10,712 nucleotides of DNA from Oscillospiraceae bacterium (GCA_003508605.1 DNUB01000116.1:5354-16065); one strand, 5' to 3'. Positions 1 through 7,496 are shown, numbered from the stretch's first letter. The notes: generated from the sequence alone by a model not told the origin. Numbers and translations: made by a program.

Positions 1-105
1 GCGGGTTCCGTTCAGTCTTTCGGTAGGGAACCGGTCCCCCGCTGGAAGACCGAGGGGATTACGCCCCGGATTTTTCATAAATTCGGGGTGCTGCCCCTCA
101 TTGAA
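1..105 (+). repeat. 3' part of a dispersed palindromic repeat, cut by the window start
   Basis: Bases 1-40 align with 10671-10712, and bases 64-105 align with 7455-7496 (42 bases, 4 differences), so this is one member of a repeat family seen three times in the window. It is GC-rich and full of inverted repeats: CGGTC (32-36) with GACCG (48-52); CCCCGGAT (64-71) with ATTCGGGG (81-88), an 8-pair stem with one G-T pair and a 9-base loop; and GGGG (85-88) with CCCC (94-97). The last two share bases 85-88 and so exclude each other. No ORF or transposase is linked to it. It ends 26 bases before the start codon of the transglutaminase-like gene, so part of it may lie in that gene's leader. A small mobile element (MITE or REP-like) or a structured RNA are both possible; the sequence alone does not decide. 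Confidence 0.8.
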
Positions 106-131
106 CCCATTATTATGGAGTATTTAATTAA

Positions 132-2915
132 ATGAAGGAAAAAAAGATAAAGCAGGAAAAAAACGGGGACAAGCTTAATAAGAAAAAATCGGACGCTTTT
201 GCCCTGTATAATTTTCCGTACTATAACGACAGCCGCAAATATTCATGGCTGTATCCCGTAAAGGCCTTGCTGGCGTGTCTTTCAGCCGCATTCGGCATAG
301 AATACATCGCCCGACTTCTGCGTTTTGAGCAGGGCTTGTTTTCTTTTGCCGCCGCCGCATTTATCGCCTGCGGGATTTATTACGCTTTGCTTGGGTTGTT
401 CAAGACTCTTCCGGTGACCGTATTTACCGTATGCGGACTTGCGCTGCTTTGTTTTGAGGAGATAAAGCGTTCCGGCTTGGCTGCCAACGCTCAGAGCTTT
501 ATACGGCAATATACGGTGGTGGCAAACCGAGACCTTGTATTCACAAGCAATTTTTTCGATTCGGGGCTGAGCGATGGCTCTGTCAGCTTTATGATCTTAA
601 TAAGCTTTGTTTTCGGAATTATTTTTGCCTTTTGCACGGCTAAAAGATTTCACCCCGATATAATATTTATTATTTCCGCCGCTCTTGCCGTACCCTCCTT
701 TGTTTCTCTGACGGCAAGCTTTTATCCTTCCCTTGCCATATTCACGGCGGGGCTTTTGGCTATATGGGCGATGAATCAGTCCATGAGCGCAAACGTCACT
801 CTTGCGTCGGGGGGCGCAATAAATGTAAGGGCGGCGGATAAGGAATACCGTCGGAGCACCAAAAAGATTTCTCCCTCCGCTAAGCTTCTGACAGACGGAA
901 AGCACTATTCAAGGCACTTGTCCGACGGAGTCGTGATTTTTACCGCCGTAGTTTTTATCATGAACATTGCCGCCTCCGCCTTTCCAAAGGACGGCTCGAT
1001 AAAATTCGATAAAATGGTGCAGAAGGTAATCTCATGGGGACAGGACGTGGGAGCGTATTTCGGCGGCACATTTACCGATATAAGCATTATGTTTGGCGGG
1101 AAATCTTATCTTAACGGTTTTTTTGCAGCCGACGGAAGCAATATAAGCATTTCCAACAGCATAAATCCTCATGCGGGAAACAGAAAGGGCGTTCCCGTTT
1201 TGGAGGTAACCACCGAGAAAAAGGACAAGCTTTATTTAAGAGGGGATATCGGCTACGATTTTGACGGCGACAATTGGATATCTATCTCAAAAATGGATTT
1301 TCGGAATCTGAAATACAGAGTCAACGTCAAGGATCTTTGGGGCGTTGGAGCGGACGGCTCAAATGACGCTGCCTATACGGCTGATGATGAAATAGATATA
1401 AGCGACATTTTTGGAAATTATATTCCGGAAATCCAGATGCTTTATGCCAGAAGCCTGAGATCCTTTACCGAGTCGAACCTTGAGGGGGGAGATACGATAG
1501 GTATAGAAACGGTAAAAATAGACTATCTTAAGAATATAAACACCGTTTTGTTTCCCGGTACTCCCTTTGTCTATAATTTCAGGGAAAACGGCAACTTTAA
1601 AATTTACGGCGATTTTATGGGAATTTCAAACGGCAGCAATATAAACTCCATGGAAACGGGAGTGCTGTATGTTAACCGACCGGTTGACGTTCACGTTGAT
1701 GAGAATTATGACGAATATGTTTTTGAACAGCTTGAAACCTCGGTTTCCTATGAGGATTACAGAAAATACATAAAGGGATACGAGGGTTTTGTGAATGATT
1801 ATTACAAAAGAATAAGCAATGAATGTAAGGGCACGATATCAAGCTTTGCACAAAAATGTCTGGAGAACATTTCTTCGGATTACGATAATTATGAAGAATT
1901 TAAAAAGTTATACTGCGACAGCGTTATGGATTACTTAAATTCGGGAAGATATAAGTATTCTCTTACTGCCGACAACTTTTCAAGCGAGACAAGCTCACCG
2001 CTGCACACCTTTCTTTACAACACCAGGCAGGGACACTGCGCCATGTTCGCCAGCGCAATGTGCCTTGCCCTCAGATATCAGGGGATACCCGCAAGATATG
2101 TAACGGGCTTTACCTTAGGCGGAGATGGCTGTGAGCAGACCGACGACGGTCATTATAAATATACCCTGACCGACAAGGAGCTTCATGCGTGGGTGGAGGT
2201 TTATTACGAGAATTTGGGCTGGGTACCCTACGATCCCACCCCCGGAAGCATAAGGGCGGATATCGGCACTGCTCCCTCCGTAACCGATATTACCGTTACC
2301 ACCCCCTCCTCCGAATCGGCTGCAACGGAGACTTCTCCCGCCGATACCACCGAAAACCGTTCGGACACAACGACCTCCGCCGCTCAAAGCGGCGAAACCT
2401 CCGCCGCCCTTACCGTTCCGACTGCGGCAGAGGGATCGGGAGCTGCCGCCGCCGACTCCGAGGTTATAAAGCTTATCCTTATAATTTTAGGTGCGGTATT
2501 GGTTCTGTTTGCGGCGGTTATGACGGTTTTGGGCTTTTATAAAAAGCTTGGCAGAAGGCAAAGGGAGCTGATGAGCTTTTTCCGGGAGGGAGACCCCACC
2601 GAAGCGGTAAGGGCTATGCTGCCGTTTATGCTGAGGCTTTTGGCTATGATGAAGGTCGTGAGGAATAAGGGTGAAACTCCCGAAGAGTTCGGTTTGAGAG
2701 CCGACAGACAGCTTGAGCTGACCGCTGCGGTGGAAGCCGCTATTCCCGTATTTGAAAAAAGCGAATTTGACAACAGTCCCGTTTTTTCCTCCGATGAGAG
2801 GGACGCGGCCTATGGCTGCATTAAAAAGCTTCTCCGCAGGCTGCTTGAAGGTATGAAGGCTCCCGAACAGTTAGCTGCAAGGATAAGGCTTTTCGGGAGA
2901 AAGCAAAAAATTTAG
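132..2915 (+). CDS. Membrane-anchored transglutaminase-like protein (TgpA type)
   Basis: A 927-residue protein with the layout of TgpA-like transglutaminase-superfamily proteins. After a lysine-rich N-terminus there are about six hydrophobic segments (roughly residues 41-63, 69-91, 93-110, 150-170, 175-215 and 265-284). A large presumably extracellular region follows, containing the papain-like core. The catalytic triad is visible: Cys636 in GHCAMFASAM, His685 in LHAWVEVYY and Asp701 in WVPYDPTPG. Next come a Ser/Thr/Ala-rich linker (about 707-775), a final membrane helix (about 778-800) and a C-terminal tail that resembles DUF4129, with a GETPEEFGLRAD stretch. The family is thought to act as a protease or transglutaminase at the cell surface; the substrate is unknown. 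The ATG at 132 follows GGAG (117-120) by 11 bases. It leads the MoxR/DUF58 cluster, with only 20 bases to the next gene. Confidence 0.93.
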   Translation: MKEKKIKQEKNGDKLNKKKSDAFALYNFPYYNDSRKYSWLYPVKALLACLSAAFGIEYIARLLRFEQGLFSFAAAAFIACGIYYALLGLFKTLPVTVFTVCGLALLCFEEIKRSGLAANAQSFIRQYTVVANRDLVFTSNFFDSGLSDGSVSFMILISFVFGIIFAFCTAKRFHPDIIFIISAALAVPSFVSLTASFYPSLAIFTAGLLAIWAMNQSMSANVTLASGGAINVRAADKEYRRSTKKISPSAKLLTDGKHYSRHLSDGVVIFTAVVFIMNIAASAFPKDGSIKFDKMVQKVISWGQDVGAYFGGTFTDISIMFGGKSYLNGFFAADGSNISISNSINPHAGNRKGVPVLEVTTEKKDKLYLRGDIGYDFDGDNWISISKMDFRNLKYRVNVKDLWGVGADGSNDAAYTADDEIDISDIFGNYIPEIQMLYARSLRSFTESNLEGGDTIGIETVKIDYLKNINTVLFPGTPFVYNFRENGNFKIYGDFMGISNGSNINSMETGVLYVNRPVDVHVDENYDEYVFEQLETSVSYEDYRKYIKGYEGFVNDYYKRISNECKGTISSFAQKCLENISSDYDNYEEFKKLYCDSVMDYLNSGRYKYSLTADNFSSETSSPLHTFLYNTRQGHCAMFASAMCLALRYQGIPARYVTGFTLGGDGCEQTDDGHYKYTLTDKELHAWVEVYYENLGWVPYDPTPGSIRADIGTAPSVTDITVTTPSSESAATETSPADTTENRSDTTTSAAQSGETSAALTVPTAAEGSGAAAADSEVIKLILIILGAVLVLFAAVMTVLGFYKKLGRRQRELMSFFREGDPTEAVRAMLPFMLRLLAMMKVVRNKGETPEEFGLRADRQLELTAAVEAAIPVFEKSEFDNSPVFSSDERDAAYGCIKKLLRRLLEGMKAPEQLAARIRLFGRKQKI

Positions 2916-2935
2916 GGCGATAAGGAGTCCGTCTT

Positions 2936-3853
2936 ATGAACTGCAAGGAATATGCGAAAAAAACAATCGACAACATCGAAAAGGTAATAAAAGGAAAGCA
3001 TGAGGAAATCACCGTTATGATTGCTGCAATGCTGGCGGGAGGGAATATTCTTCTTGAGGATGTTCCCGGCACGGGAAAGACCGTTCTCGCAAGGGCGGCT
3101 GCCAAAAGCATAAGCTGCGGGTTTAAGCGTATTCAGCTTACCCCCGATCTTCTGCCCTCGGATATAACGGGAATACATTTTTTTAATATGAAGGAGCAGC
3201 TTTTCGAGCTGAGAAAAGGCCCCGTGTTCACCAATATTCTGCTGGCGGACGAAATAAACAGAGCCACCCCCCGCACCCAATCCGCCCTTCTCGAATGTAT
3301 GGAGGAAAAGCAGGTCACTATCGACGGAGAGGAAATGAAGCTTGCACTCCCCTTTATTGTTATCGCCACCCAAAACCCTGTGGAAAACGCAGGAACATTT
3401 CCCCTGCCCGAAGCGCAGCTGGACAGATTTTTAATAAAAATGTCCCTGGGCTATGCGGTAAGGGAGCAGGAGGGGAAAATACTGTCCGAGATCGGTTATG
3501 ATCACCCCATAGACAGCTTAGAGCCTGTCGTAAGCGGCGAGGATCTGCCCTTAATGCAGCAGGAGGCGGTAAGGGTAAGGGTAAATGAAGCTGTGAGAGA
3601 CTATATTCTTGATATAGGAGAAGCCACAAGAAACCACCCAAGCGTGGTTTTGGGGGCAAGCACAAGGGGACTTCTCGCCTTAAAGCGTATGTCGCAGGCA
3701 TTGGCGGCGATAAAGGGGCAGGAATTTGTTACTCCCGATAATGTTCAGGATTCTGTGAGATTTGTGCTTCCTCACCGTTTAATATGCAGAGGGGCTAAAA
3801 GCGGCGATATAATCGACGAAATTGTTTCCAAGGTAAAGACTCCCACGGAATAA
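2936..3853 (+). CDS. MoxR-family AAA+ ATPase
   Basis: A 305-residue cytoplasmic ATPase of usual MoxR length. Walker A is PGTGKT (P44 to T49, Lys48), Walker B is LLADEINR (Asp105, Glu106), followed by the typical TPRTQSALLECMEE stretch. The sensor-1 region reads IATQNPVENAGTFPLPEAQLDRF, which carries the MoxR-specific GTFPLPEAQLDRF signature. The C-terminal lid contains STRGLLALKRMSQA. MoxR ATPases are believed to act as chaperones that assemble or activate partner complexes, often with DUF58 or VWA-domain proteins. The start is clear: AAGGAG (2922-2927) lies 8 bases before the ATG, and only 20 bases separate it from the transglutaminase-like gene, so the two are almost certainly co-transcribed. 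The exact client is not known; the neighbouring DUF58 and transglutaminase-like proteins are the obvious candidates. Confidence 0.95.
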   Translation: MNCKEYAKKTIDNIEKVIKGKHEEITVMIAAMLAGGNILLEDVPGTGKTVLARAAAKSISCGFKRIQLTPDLLPSDITGIHFFNMKEQLFELRKGPVFTNILLADEINRATPRTQSALLECMEEKQVTIDGEEMKLALPFIVIATQNPVENAGTFPLPEAQLDRFLIKMSLGYAVREQEGKILSEIGYDHPIDSLEPVVSGEDLPLMQQEAVRVRVNEAVRDYILDIGEATRNHPSVVLGASTRGLLALKRMSQALAAIKGQEFVTPDNVQDSVRFVLPHRLICRGAKSGDIIDEIVSKVKTPTE

Positions 3854-3896
3854 CCGATTATTAAAGAATAGCATAAGGATTCTTAAGGGGTTATGT

Positions 3897-4985
3897 ATGG
3901 AAATAATTGTTATACTGCTTATTATTGCGGCGGCTGCCGGGGTCGAATGCTTTCTCTATCACCGCTGGGGCGACGATAAGCTGGGCTATACCGCAAAACT
4001 TGAAAAAAACGAGGTTACGGAGGGTGAGGAGGTGGAATTTACCGAAGAGCTGCGCAACGACAAGCGGCTTCCTCTCCCCTTTGTGAAAACCGAGATAATT
4101 ATTCCCTCCTGTCTTGACTTAGGCACGGGCGAACCTGAAAGCAAGGAGGGACTTTGCTATGTCCCCAGCGTTTTTTCGCTGAAGGGCAGGGAAAGGTGCA
4201 TACGAAAAAGAAAAATAAAGTGCGGCAGGCGGGGAGTTTTTGAAATAGGCTCCTCCTCGCTTTACGGCGGGGATTTGTTCGGTTTGGCCTCCTTTTCACT
4301 GCCTCTTATCCAAAACGAATCCCTGACGGTACTGCCCTCTCCGCTGGATACGGAAGATTTCTTCCCTAACAGCAAGCTGTTATACGGCGATTTGTCGGTA
4401 AGGCGGTTTATCTGCCCCGATCCCTTTATGATAAGCGGCGCACATGAGTACACAGGCAGAGAGCCGCTGAACACCCTGTTCTGGAGCGCAACCGCCAAGA
4501 CCGGCAGGCTTATGGCGGTGAACAAGGATTTTACCACCAGCTCAAGGCTTTTGATCCTCCTTACCTTTCAAAGACGGGACGATATTATAACCGCCGCCTC
4601 CGACGGAGTCTGCGAGCTTTTGATAAAGGCTGCGGCGTTTGCTCTTGACTGCGGGCTTAAAAACGGCTCGGAAATGGCTATGGCTGTAAACATTCCCGGA
4701 GAGGAAACCGCTTCGGCAAGAAGCGGAGAGGCTTTTGTCACGGAACAGCTTCGCAGACTTGCGGCATTAACCGCCTGCTGCAAATGCCCCACCTGCGATT
4801 TTATAACGTCTCAGCCCTTGGAGGAATATACCGACATTATTCTTATAACTCCCTTTTTGTCTCAACGAAATGCGGATCTGCTTAAAAGCAGGGAGCAGTT
4901 CGGTCAGTATATAAGAGTTTACGGCACTCAAAACGAATCCGACTCCGATCTGTTTGTTCAGATAACAAGAAAATATGAGGAATGA
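3897..4985 (+). CDS. DUF58 domain protein
   Basis: A 362-residue protein that begins with one hydrophobic segment (about residues 2-20), followed by a beta-rich region and a DUF58 core. The core motif is visible at about residues 181-212: GAHEYTGREPLNTLFWSATAKTGRL..VNKDF, corresponding to the family's R.Y..GD..R.I.W..SA pattern. The usual GD is replaced by GR-E, a mild departure. DUF58 proteins are related to VWA-fold proteins and are regularly encoded next to MoxR ATPases, as here, where they may act as adaptors. Near the C-terminus is an unusual cysteine group, Cys294, Cys295, Cys297 and Cys300 (CCKCPTC), which I do not know as a DUF58 feature. The start at 3897 is supported by AAGGGG (3885-3890), 6 bases upstream. 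The gap from the MoxR gene is 43 bases with no obvious terminator. Confidence 0.9.
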   Translation: MEIIVILLIIAAAAGVECFLYHRWGDDKLGYTAKLEKNEVTEGEEVEFTEELRNDKRLPLPFVKTEIIIPSCLDLGTGEPESKEGLCYVPSVFSLKGRERCIRKRKIKCGRRGVFEIGSSSLYGGDLFGLASFSLPLIQNESLTVLPSPLDTEDFFPNSKLLYGDLSVRRFICPDPFMISGAHEYTGREPLNTLFWSATAKTGRLMAVNKDFTTSSRLLILLTFQRRDDIITAASDGVCELLIKAAAFALDCGLKNGSEMAMAVNIPGEETASARSGEAFVTEQLRRLAALTACCKCPTCDFITSQPLEEYTDIILITPFLSQRNADLLKSREQFGQYIRVYGTQNESDSDLFVQITRKYEE

Positions 4986-4994
4986 GCACTTTGT

Positions 4995-5078
4995 TGAACA
5001 CAGTTCAGAAAAGTTGTCCGCCGCTGTTCGAAAACACATGGGGTTTATTTAAGGGGCGGAGGTTCTGAACGTAGTTCA
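4995..5078. promoter_or_regulatory. Pair of TGAAC-N3-GTTCA palindromes (possible operator)
   Basis: Two perfect 5-base-arm palindromes of identical format occur in the spacer after the DUF58 gene: TGAACACAGTTCA at 4995-5007 and TGAACGTAGTTCA at 5066-5078. Their centres are 71 bases apart. The flanks are related in opposite orientation (GTTCAGAA at 5003-5010 and TTCTGAAC at 5063-5070), so the pair also forms a larger inverted repeat. A third half-site-like GTTCG occurs near 5035. This looks like either a two-site operator for a dimeric regulator or the arms of a long RNA hairpin. The format is not the Gram-positive LexA box, which has a 4-base spacer and CGAAC/GTTCG arms. No regulator gene is nearby, and no clear promoter is visible in the spacer. 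Confidence 0.45.
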
Positions 5079-5088
5079 AAAACGCCCC
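5053..5088 (+). promoter_or_regulatory. Imperfect hairpin upstream of the fourth cluster gene
   Basis: GGGGCG (5053-5058) is complementary to CGCCCC (5083-5088), and inside it TGAAC (5066-5070) pairs with GTTCA (5074-5078) over a 3-base loop, giving a two-part stem with an internal bulge. The bases after it contain only short runs of T (TTGCTTTG), so it is a poor intrinsic terminator. It could be an attenuator, an RNA stability element or simply the DNA palindrome described in the overlapping entry. Confidence 0.45.
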
Positions 5089-5144
5089 GAAATATTGCTT
5101 TGCACCATAGAAAAAGAAATAAAAAAGGAGTGGAAAAAGGCTTT

Positions 5145-6404
5145 ATGAAAGCAGAAAGAACACTGTCCCCGATAATAGCGGCAATTATTCCTTTTCCGCT
5201 TCTTATTACGGGCATAGCATCAACCTATGAAAAAATCCCCGCACAGGTTATTTTAGGCGGACTGTCAGGCGCAGTGATTGCCTGGATTATAGGTACCCTG
5301 TTTGGTGCTTTACTGAGCAGGTCCAAGGGAAAAAGGATATATATTACAAGGTTTTCGACTGCAGCGGCAGGTATTGTGCTTACGGTCCTTTCCGAAATAG
5401 TGATTTTAATTTTGGGAATGGGCAGTCTTGCCCCTGTATTTATTCCGGCCGCATATGTTTTTTGGTTTTGGCTTGCTTTCAGAGTGGGGAGCAGGCAAAG
5501 CGTTATCTCTCCCATAGTTCTCGGAGGATATGGGGTGGAAGCGGTATTTATGTATCCTATCTGCAATTCCTTTAATCATAAAGCAGCCGTTTCCATAATT
5601 ATAATAACAGCTGTCGTTACGGTTTTTGGCGCACTGCTGATAAACTTCCGTCAGGTAAGTGTCCTATCTTTAAGAGGAAAAAGCGAAAACAAGCTGCTGA
5701 CTAAATCCTGCGCAAGGTTCAATATAAAGGCTACCCTTATCTTCTGCGGAATAGTCCTTTTTGCCTTTTTCTTCTGCGGAATAGGCGCACGGTGGCTTTG
5801 GGAGGGAATAAAGGCGGCGGCAAGGTTTATTGTTTATCTTATGAGTCTTTTTGGCTCAATGATCGACAAAGCCGAATATGACCCGGGAGAAACGCCCGAT
5901 TCACCGTTTATGCAGATTACAGAAAACGAGGGCTCTAAATATTTGATATGGATTTTGGCGATTATTTTAGCAGTAATTTTCTTTAAGCCCTTTGTTAAGA
6001 TGATAAAGAACCTTTACCGCAGCATTATGGCGAAGCTGGGCAAAACCGATATCCGAACGGAGGAGCTGCAATATACGGACATATATCAGGACAGCAGCAC
6101 AGGCGGAATGCCAAAGGATACCTTTAAAAAGGCCTATAAGGCGTTTTTAAAGGAGAGGAACAACACGAAAAAATACCGCTTGGGCTACAAGGCGTTTATG
6201 GTCGGGCTTTCCGAAAAGGAGCTTGATCTTTACCCCTCGGATACGCCTAAAGAGCATTGTGAAAAGGGAAGAGCTCTGATACAGGATTCGAAGCTTGACA
6301 GCATTGTGGATAAATACTGCAGTGTAAGGTATGACGACATAAATCCCAATAGGGAGGACTGTGAGGCAATGAGGGAGCTTTTAAAGGAGATAAGGCGGGC
6401 TTAA
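5145..6404 (+). CDS. Polytopic membrane protein with DUF4129-like C-terminal domain
   Basis: About 419 residues from the ATG at 5145. Seven or eight hydrophobic segments fill the first two thirds, the last being KYLIWILAIILAVIFFKPFV. A soluble tail of roughly 120 residues follows, rich in charged residues. It contains KKAYKAFLKERNN, DTPKEHCEKG and DKYCSVRYDD...REDCEAMRELL, which resembles DUF4129 and parallels the tail of the transglutaminase-like protein at 132-2915. DUF4129 proteins are common partners in MoxR/DUF58/transglutaminase loci, so this is probably the fourth member of the envelope cluster; its biochemical role is unknown. The frame is open further upstream to a TTG at 5100 (434 residues), but that codon has no ribosome binding site. 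AAAGGAG (5124-5130) and a second weak purine run (5134-5140) better serve the ATG at 5145, although the 14-base spacing of the first is long. Confidence 0.8.
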   Translation: MKAERTLSPIIAAIIPFPLLITGIASTYEKIPAQVILGGLSGAVIAWIIGTLFGALLSRSKGKRIYITRFSTAAAGIVLTVLSEIVILILGMGSLAPVFIPAAYVFWFWLAFRVGSRQSVISPIVLGGYGVEAVFMYPICNSFNHKAAVSIIIITAVVTVFGALLINFRQVSVLSLRGKSENKLLTKSCARFNIKATLIFCGIVLFAFFFCGIGARWLWEGIKAAARFIVYLMSLFGSMIDKAEYDPGETPDSPFMQITENEGSKYLIWILAIILAVIFFKPFVKMIKNLYRSIMAKLGKTDIRTEELQYTDIYQDSSTGGMPKDTFKKAYKAFLKERNNTKKYRLGYKAFMVGLSEKELDLYPSDTPKEHCEKGRALIQDSKLDSIVDKYCSVRYDDINPNREDCEAMRELLKEIRRA

Positions 6405-6420
6405 AAGAGGAACCGTGAAA

Positions 6421-6448
6421 TTGACAAAACCTTAAAAAGGGATATAAT
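6421..6448 (+). promoter_or_regulatory. Consensus sigma-A promoter for nadA
   Basis: TTGACA (6421-6426) and TATAAT (6443-6448) are both perfect consensus hexamers, separated by 16 bases, one short of the optimum of 17. They start 17 bases after the stop codon of the preceding gene, and the expected transcription start is near 6455. The roughly 39-base leader ends in the ribosome binding site AGGAG (6482-6486). The promoter marks nadA as the start of a new transcription unit. No known NAD-responsive operator was recognised around it. Confidence 0.88.
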
Positions 6449-6493
6449 AAAATAGCAGAAAAGTAAAAAAGAGCTTTTGAGAGGAGATAAACA

Positions 6494-7414
6494 ATGACCA
6501 TACAGGAAATGCAGCAGAAAATTTTGCAGCTGAAAAAGAAAAAGGATTTCTGTATTTTGGCCCACAGCTATGTAAAGAGGGAAATTCTCGAGGTTGCGGA
6601 TATTGTGGGGGACAGCTTTAAGCTTAGTAAGGACGTTTGCTCCGCACCTCAGGGAAACATTCTTTTTTGCGGAGTGCATTTTATGGCGGAGACCGCAAAA
6701 ATGCTCAATATGGATAAAAAAGTATATCTTTCCAACGAGCTGGCGGGCTGTCCCATGGCGGAGCAGATGGATCCCGAAATGCTGAAGTTTATGCGTGAAA
6801 GGGAGCCGGACAGAAGGGTAGTGGCTTATATCAACACTACGGCTGCGCTTAAGGCTTACTGCGACGTATGCGTTACCAGCTCCTCCGCAGTGGAGATTGT
6901 CAGAAAAATAGACAGCGATAAAATTCTCTTTATCCCCGACTGCAACCTTGGCGCATATGTCAGGGCGCAGGTGCCGGAAAAGGATATAAAGCTTGTACAG
7001 GGCGGCTGTCCCATACATGCCTCGGTTACCGCCGAGGAAGCAAGGGCGGCAAAGGAAAAGCACCCCGAGGCTTTGCTTCTTGTTCACCCCGAATGCATAC
7101 CCGCAGTGGTGGAGCAGGCGGATTATATAGGCTCTACATCGGGTATAATAAATTTTGCGAAAAAATCCGACAAAAAGCAGTTTATAATCGGCACCGAGCT
7201 GGAAATTGCAGAAACTCTTCAGTACGAATGTCCCGAAAAGGAATTTTTCGTTTTGTCCAAAAAGCTTATTTGCCCCAATATGAAGCTTACAACGCTGGCC
7301 GATGTATACAATACCTTGACAGATCCCGACAAAAACGGATTTGAGATAAGAATGACCCGGGAAGAAGCCGCCCGGTCGCGGAGATGCATTGATGAAATGC
7401 TTAGGCTCGGTTAA
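6494..7414 (+). CDS. nadA: Quinolinate synthase A
   Basis: NadA condenses iminoaspartate with dihydroxyacetone phosphate to give quinolinate, the precursor of NAD; it is a cytoplasmic [4Fe-4S] enzyme. The 306-residue length fits the short form of the family (as in Thermotoga and Pyrococcus). Landmarks are ILAHSYV (His24), DIVGDSFKLS (residues 37-45), VAYINTTAALKA (about 110-121), VTSSSAVEIV (127-136) and VHPEC (197-201). The three expected cluster ligands are Cys86 in AGCPMAE, Cys172 in GGCPIH and Cys260 in LICPNMKLTTL; their spacing of 86 and 88 matches the family. The ribosome binding site AGGAG (6482-6486) lies 7 bases before the ATG. The usual partners nadB and nadC, which make iminoaspartate and use quinolinate, are not in this window. 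No intrinsic terminator is visible after the stop codon. Confidence 0.97.
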   Translation: MTIQEMQQKILQLKKKKDFCILAHSYVKREILEVADIVGDSFKLSKDVCSAPQGNILFCGVHFMAETAKMLNMDKKVYLSNELAGCPMAEQMDPEMLKFMREREPDRRVVAYINTTAALKAYCDVCVTSSSAVEIVRKIDSDKILFIPDCNLGAYVRAQVPEKDIKLVQGGCPIHASVTAEEARAAKEKHPEALLLVHPECIPAVVEQADYIGSTSGIINFAKKSDKKQFIIGTELEIAETLQYECPEKEFFVLSKKLICPNMKLTTLADVYNTLTDPDKNGFEIRMTREEAARSRRCIDEMLRLG

Positions 7415-7439
7415 AAAACGGGAAAATAGTTAAATATAT

Positions 7440-7496
7440 TCAAAATCCGATGTCCCCCGGATTTTTCATAGATTCGGGGCGTTGCACCTCATTGAA
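7440..7496 (+). repeat. Short form of the dispersed palindromic repeat
   Basis: The first 20 bases (7440-7459, TCAAAATCCGATGTCCCCCG) match 10613-10632 exactly, and bases 7455-7496 match 64-105 with 4 differences. The copy therefore joins the two ends of the longer element and lacks about 108 internal bases; the junction falls in a CCCCG word present at both borders in the longer copies. The hairpin CCCCGGAT (7455-7462) with ATTCGGGG (7472-7479) is kept, while the second GGGG/CCCC pairing of the copy at the window start is broken by a C-to-A change (CACC). It lies between nadA and the acyltransferase gene and ends 37 bases before the latter's start codon. No T-run follows the hairpin, so it is not a standard terminator for nadA. 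Confidence 0.8.

Noticed and set aside
1..105. Insertion sequence end
   Set aside because: No transposase ORF or matching inverted terminal repeat of an IS is present in the window; only a small non-coding repeat can be supported.
2189..2542. + strand ORF of 117 codons within the transglutaminase-like gene
   Set aside because: Its Arg/Gly-rich low-complexity translation is what a frame-shifted read of the GC-rich linker would give, and it lies entirely inside a well-supported gene.
4995..5078. LexA (SOS) box reading of the GAAC/GTTC palindromes
   Set aside because: The Gram-positive LexA box is CGAAC-N4-GTTCG; both sites here have a 3-base spacer and T/A outer bases, and the downstream gene is not a repair gene.
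5100..5144. TTG start at 5100 for the fourth cluster gene
   Set aside because: There is no ribosome binding site before it, the added 15 residues are only basic filler, and AAAGGAG lies inside this stretch, in front of the ATG at 5145.
7455..7479. Repeat hairpin as the intrinsic terminator of nadA
   Set aside because: The stem is not followed by a T-run; the downstream sequence is GC-mixed and then A-rich on the + strand.
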